Source: FEN-727 sp036508635 (GTDB lineage: Bacteria > Actinomycetota > Geothermincolia > Fen-727 > Anoxymicrobiaceae). From it: a stretch of DNA of 8,241 nt. This document shows positions 5,280 through 8,241 of the stretch, in pieces. Under the pieces are notes generated by a model. It was not told the DNA's origin and made no database searches. It was given only the letters and a program-made list of their open reading frames with translations. The number at the start of each line of letters is the position of its first letter. Position 1 is the first letter of the stretch. A program made the position numbers and the translations under genes. Location of the stretch: contig DATCGY010000254.1 of assembly GCA_036508635.1 (NCBI GenBank), positions 1 to 8,241 of the forward strand. Direction: 5' to 3'.

Positions 5280-6320
5280 TCAGGAATCGATGTTCTCACC
5301 CAGCACCTGCACGAAGTTCTCAAGCCTGGCCCACGCGGTCGCGCCCAGCCCACCCGGGCAGTCGCATTCTACCGTCAACAGTGGCTTGTCGAGAGTCTTG
5401 ATGAAAATCACGTCCTCCATGTTTCGGTGGCAGAAACTCTGGACGTAATGGACGATCCCGTCCAGTCGCCTCAACTCTGACTGTCGGTTTATGTCGAGAG
5501 CGCGCCCTCTCACGTTGTAGGGGTAGGTATAAGAGAGGTACTGTGAGGCCAGATCCTCAGGCGCTCCGCCATCGCCAGCCAGCATCGAGAACTGCCTCTG
5601 CACCTCGTGGAACACGAACCTGGCACCAAGAGGTTCCGCGAGATCGAAAATCTCGGGGGTGATCGGCGGCACCCCGATATAACCAAGCCTTACCTCTCTT
5701 CCGAAAGGCAGCCCGCCGCGCCTGTCGAGAGGCTCCCGGTCCCGTGCTTCCGCGAGGAACTCCAGAAGCCGCAAGAGGTAGGCGTCCGGATCGCCTTCGA
5801 AATCGCTCGAGCTGACGAGCCAGCCGTGTGCTTCCCGGCCCGTGAGCCTGTTCCCTTCCCAGCAGAGGCGGTCGGCCTCGTGGAGTGCTTCACGCACGGG
5901 CGCGAGCCTGGGCCGCCACGATTCGGCCGCCTCCAGAGAGGTGCCCAGTCGCGAACAGAACCTGCGAAGCTCGCGCTCCATGTCCTCCCGGTTCGGAGGT
6001 AGCGGGTAAGCGAATGCGATCACCTCGATACCCTCGAGTTCGAGCGCCTCCAGCAGGATGTCTGTGCCATCGCAATCCCCACGGACCACACCTATTACAC
6101 GTCGCGGGCCTCCGCGAGCGACCGTCGCCCCGAATATTCCCTTGAGCCACGCGCATGAACCCTGTGGGAAGCCCTCCTCCAGCGCCCGCTCGATGAACTG
6201 GTCGCGCTGAGGATTCGAAACAAAGATGTTGTTGAGGTCGACAGGTACGAGGCCCGCGGCGAATACAGCTTCCACCGGGATGGTCGTGGTCAAGCCGATG
6301 CGGTCAGGTCCCTCAAGCAT
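5280..6320 (-). CDS. 2-hydroxyacyl-CoA dehydratase / benzoyl-CoA reductase family Fe-S protein (HgdB-like)
   Basis: A 346-residue member of the 2-hydroxyacyl-CoA dehydratase D-component family (HgdB/FldB/BcrB relatives), cytoplasmic, oxygen-sensitive. Seen: IGLTTTIPVEAVFAAGLVPVDLNNIFVS (8-35), C56 in GSCAWLKG, C83 in VRGDCDGTD, SSDFEGDP (171-178), YIGVPPITPEIFD (214-226), RQFSM (242-246), YTYPYNVRGR (264-273) and C297 in QSFCHRNMED. C56, C83 and C297 sit where the family binds its [4Fe-4S] cluster; an additional C319 and C321 lie near the end. Family members remove water from 2-hydroxyacyl-CoA or reduce aromatic acyl-CoA after activation by a separate ATPase (HgdC type), which is not in the window, nor is a partner subunit. 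The substrate is therefore open. ATG 6320 is chosen because the family N-terminus begins there and ATGCTTGA overlaps the previous stop; a longer reading up to 6431 would only cover the previous gene. Confidence 0.87.
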   Translation of the reverse strand: MLEGPDRIGLTTTIPVEAVFAAGLVPVDLNNIFVSNPQRDQFIERALEEGFPQGSCAWLKGIFGATVARGGPRRVIGVVRGDCDGTDILLEALELEGIEVIAFAYPLPPNREDMERELRRFCSRLGTSLEAAESWRPRLAPVREALHEADRLCWEGNRLTGREAHGWLVSSSDFEGDPDAYLLRLLEFLAEARDREPLDRRGGLPFGREVRLGYIGVPPITPEIFDLAEPLGARFVFHEVQRQFSMLAGDGGAPEDLASQYLSYTYPYNVRGRALDINRQSELRRLDGIVHYVQSFCHRNMEDVIFIKTLDKPLLTVECDCPGGLGATAWARLENFVQVLGENIDS

Positions 6321-7182
6321 CAGGCGCGCCGCCTTCGGCCTCCCGTTGCTCGCGGGTGCGAGCAAGCTGCCCGAAAAGATGCCAGACAACCAGGAGCGCG
6401 TAGTATGCGGTAACGAACACGGCCACGCCACAAGCCATGAGGCCGAGCGGAATGAAGAACAAGAACACCACGATGGTGATAGCCAGCACCACCATCCGCT
6501 GTTTGAAGCACTCTTCTATATGGCCGAAGACCTTCTTGAGGCGAAACGATTCCTTGAAGCTTCCCGACGACGCGTACACCTGCGCGACCGCCGGAAACAC
6601 CAGGACCAGCATCAGCAGGATAACGAGACTCATCAGCCAGCCAAGCGCGAACAAGAGTACGGCGAAAACCTGCCCCGGCCCATGGACCCCCCCGGCAAGC
6701 GTCCCCAGCACCGTGGTGCCGCCGACGATCACGTACAGCGGTATCGCATACAGCAGGGCGATAGCCGTTATGATTGCGCCCTCTTTCAGTTTCTTGCCCG
6801 TCGAGTCCCACGGCGGCAGCCTGTGGTCATCCCCCGCCTCGGCCATGCGCATGACTTCGAGCATGTAGCCCATGATCATGAGAAAAGGAACGATGAGGAA
6901 CGAGAGCAACGCGAGAACAACTCCGATGAGGAACCTCGTCAGCCAGTCCGGGTCGTCCAGCATGAAAGAAAACGACCTGCCGGGCTCGATTCCCTCAAGC
7001 CAGGAGCTGCGTTCGGGAGGTTCGCAGGGCATAGTGACGAACTCGACCCGCTCGGGCGCCAGTTCGCCGCATGCACGGCAGTACATCCGCCCGCGGTCCA
7101 ACATGCACTCCGAGCACAGAAACTTCCCGCACGAGACGCACCTGGCGGCCGGTTCGACTCCCGGATGATTCGCGCACTCCAT
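6313..7182 (-). CDS. Membrane protein with N-terminal B-box-like zinc finger and DUF4013 domain
   Basis: A 289-residue protein in two parts. Residues 3-38 carry a cysteine-rich module, C3, H6, C15, C18, C23, C26, C35 and C38 (CxxH...CxxC...CxxC...CxxC), resembling a B-box-type zinc finger that would bind two zinc ions in the cytoplasm. After a linker, residues about 70-270 match DUF4013: FMLDDPDWLTRFLIGVVL, MIMGYMLEVMRMAEAGDDHRLPPWD (102-126), then GAIITAIALLYAIPLYVIV. Hydrophobic helices lie at about 84-108, 135-161, 172-200 and 230-268 (long enough for two). No function is known to me for DUF4013. The start ATG 7182 follows a strong GGAGGG with 8-nt spacing. The end overlaps the dehydratase-family ATG by eight bases (ATGCTTGA), so the two are translationally coupled and probably used together. 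Confidence 0.83.
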   Translation of the reverse strand: MECANHPGVEPAARCVSCGKFLCSECMLDRGRMYCRACGELAPERVEFVTMPCEPPERSSWLEGIEPGRSFSFMLDDPDWLTRFLIGVVLALLSFLIVPFLMIMGYMLEVMRMAEAGDDHRLPPWDSTGKKLKEGAIITAIALLYAIPLYVIVGGTTVLGTLAGGVHGPGQVFAVLLFALGWLMSLVILLMLVLVFPAVAQVYASSGSFKESFRLKKVFGHIEECFKQRMVVLAITIVVFLFFIPLGLMACGVAVFVTAYYALLVVWHLFGQLARTREQREAEGGAPDA

Positions 7183-7265
7183 CTAGCGGGCCCTCCCCCT
7201 CATCGCGCCTCCCGGGACGGCATCCTGTGCACACGCCCACGACATCGGCATTATGCGCAGCCTGC

Positions 7266-7281
7266 AGGCGGCAACCCGCCT
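7266..7281 (-). other. Short GC hairpin at the stop codon of the MBL-fold gene
   Basis: AGGCGG (7281-7276) pairs with CCGCCT (7271-7266) around loop GTTG; the stem begins inside the TAG stop. No T-run follows, so it is at most a weak or Rho-assisted terminator or an mRNA processing site. The rest of the 97-bp gap (to 7183) has a possible -10 CATAAT (7255-7250) without a convincing -35, so I cannot tell whether the zinc-finger/DUF4013 gene has its own promoter. Confidence 0.35.
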
Positions 7282-8185
7282 ATCTGTTCGCTTCAAGCAC
7301 TGATTCTTCGTCGATCTCATAGTATCCCGCCTGTGAAGTCTTGATACGACATCCCGCGACGCACGGGTCGTGCGACCAGAACAGCAGCGCCTCCCGTTCC
7401 GCGCAGTCGGCAAGCAGTCGCCCCTTGTGGGCATAGACGGCTCGCGGGTCGAGGTCCCACGCCATAAGCCAGTTCAGCCGAAGGTGGGCGCACGTAGGCA
7501 CCAGGTCGCCGGGATATACGGCCTCTTGCCCACCGGAATCGATGCGGACGATCTGGTGGCCGGGTGTATGTCCGCCCGTCATCTCCACGAAGACTCCGGG
7601 TGCCACCTCCACATCCCCTTCGACCGTCATCAGCGCTCCGTTGTCTACGAGGGGAACGAAGTCATCTTGCCTGTACGAACCCTTTGAGAGGGCATGTGGC
7701 TCCAGCGCGGCCTTCAGCTCTTCGAGCTGGACTACTAGCTTCGCGTTCGGGAAGGACGGTCGGGCGCCGTGCGACCCGTCTGAAGCGGTAGTGCCCCCCG
7801 CGTGATCCAGGTGAAGATGCGTCGCCAATACCAGGTCGATGTCCTCCGGTTTGACTCCAAGCCGTGCAAGCTCCTTTATCACATCACCATCGCCCAATGC
7901 ATAGAGTTCGCTCTGCTTGGCATCGTATTTGGAGCCCATTCCGGGCTCCAGGAGCACCTTGAGCCCGCCCGTTTCGATGAGGAGCGAGTTTGAGTTGAGA
8001 TCGATGCGGTTCATGGAGTCGGGCGTGGCCTTTCTCTCCCAGAGGACCCTCGGAACGACCCCGAACATCGAACCACCGTCCAGGCGAAACCGTGACGAGA
8101 CGAACGGTGTGACTTTGATGTCTCCGATGTCGATTGCCCGCTCGCCGGTAATACCTCTCGGCGGCCGGTTGTTATTGTCTTCCAT
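7280..8185 (-). CDS. MBL-fold metallo-hydrolase (lactonase/glyoxalase II-like)
   Basis: A 301-residue metallo-beta-lactamase-superfamily hydrolase with a complete two-metal site. Seen: THLHLDH (122-128; H123, H125, D127, H128), GGHTPGH (204-210; H206 as the third-helix ligand), the bridging D227 in YPGDLVP, and H272 in FWSHDP. Other family marks are NSLLIETGGLKVLLEPGMG (66-84) and VPTCAHLRLNWLMAWDLDP (229-247), which resemble the AHL-lactonase-like branch of the superfamily. It has no signal peptide, so it is cytoplasmic. Substrate cannot be inferred; lactones, thioesters and phosphodiesters are all possible for this fold. ATG 8185 is preceded by AGGA with 6-nt spacing. It lies 97 bp before the zinc-finger/DUF4013 gene on the same strand, so the three genes from here to 5280 could form one unit. 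The AT-rich stretch 8186-8241 upstream must hold its promoter or the end of another operon gene, but I see no clear -35/-10 pair. Confidence 0.92.
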   Translation of the reverse strand: MEDNNNRPPRGITGERAIDIGDIKVTPFVSSRFRLDGGSMFGVVPRVLWERKATPDSMNRIDLNSNSLLIETGGLKVLLEPGMGSKYDAKQSELYALGDGDVIKELARLGVKPEDIDLVLATHLHLDHAGGTTASDGSHGARPSFPNAKLVVQLEELKAALEPHALSKGSYRQDDFVPLVDNGALMTVEGDVEVAPGVFVEMTGGHTPGHQIVRIDSGGQEAVYPGDLVPTCAHLRLNWLMAWDLDPRAVYAHKGRLLADCAEREALLFWSHDPCVAGCRIKTSQAGYYEIDEESVLEANR

Positions 8186-8241
8186 GTTTTCCTGTTATAT
8201 CTTGTTTATGGCTGTAAATAATTGTTAACGCCATGTCGATA

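Noticed and set aside
6321..6431. Upstream extension of the dehydratase-family protein by 37 residues
   Set aside because: The extension lies wholly inside the upstream gene, has no similarity to the family N-terminus, and the ATG at 6320 fits both the family start and an ATGCTTGA stop-start overlap.
6226..7344. A 372-codon open frame on the plus strand, the longest on that strand
   Set aside because: It is antisense to the zinc-finger/DUF4013 gene and the start of the dehydratase-family gene. Its translation is rich in His, Gln, Arg and Asp with no recognisable domain, as expected from reading membrane-helix codons backwards, and no ribosome-binding site leads it.

Overview
The window reads as ordinary chromosomal DNA from a GC-rich anaerobic bacterium. 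It is bacterial rather than archaeal: there are clear Shine-Dalgarno sequences, sigma-70-type -35/-10 boxes, and one hairpin followed by an eight-T run. The gene set (radical-SAM QueE, a 2-hydroxyacyl-CoA dehydratase-type Fe-S protein, a DUF3786 protein, a DUF366 protein) points to a strict anaerobe, perhaps a deep Clostridia-like or uncultured Actinobacteriota-like lineage. That placement is inference and weak. Eight of nine genes are on the minus strand, coding density is high, and four of nine starts are GTG or TTG. No rRNA, tRNA, CRISPR array, insertion sequence or phage gene was recognised.

Layout, left to right. 1-2010: an FGGY-family sugar kinase cut by the left edge, preceded on the same strand by a TetR-type regulator whose promoter (TTGACA-17-TATCAT) lies among inverted and direct repeats. 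2011-2205: about 195 bp without a gene, holding that promoter region and a hairpin behind the next gene. 2206-2838: a DUF3786 protein. 2839-2907: a short divergent promoter region. 2908-3360: a small histidine-rich membrane protein, the only plus-strand gene, meeting queE tail to tail and sharing the TTAA in which both stops lie. 3357-5198: queD, a DUF366 gene and queE, a partial pathway for the 7-deazaguanine precursors of queuosine. 5280-8185: a metallo-beta-lactamase-fold hydrolase, a zinc-finger/DUF4013 membrane protein, and a 2-hydroxyacyl-CoA dehydratase-family protein whose ATG overlaps the preceding stop.

How the genes work together. QueD makes 6-carboxy-5,6,7,8-tetrahydropterin and QueE converts it to 7-carboxy-7-deazaguanine. 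QueC, the next enzyme, is not in the window. DUF366 sits between queD and queE and is separated from queE by only 13 bp, so a role in deazaguanine metabolism or its control is the natural guess from context. The most striking non-coding signal is the 119-bp gap between queD and the DUF366 gene. It carries its own promoter and a leader of about 77 nt that can fold either into a U8-tailed terminator or into a competing structure that ties up both terminator arms. This is the architecture of a transcription attenuator or small riboswitch. No known riboswitch consensus was recognised in it, so it is the best candidate here for something undescribed.
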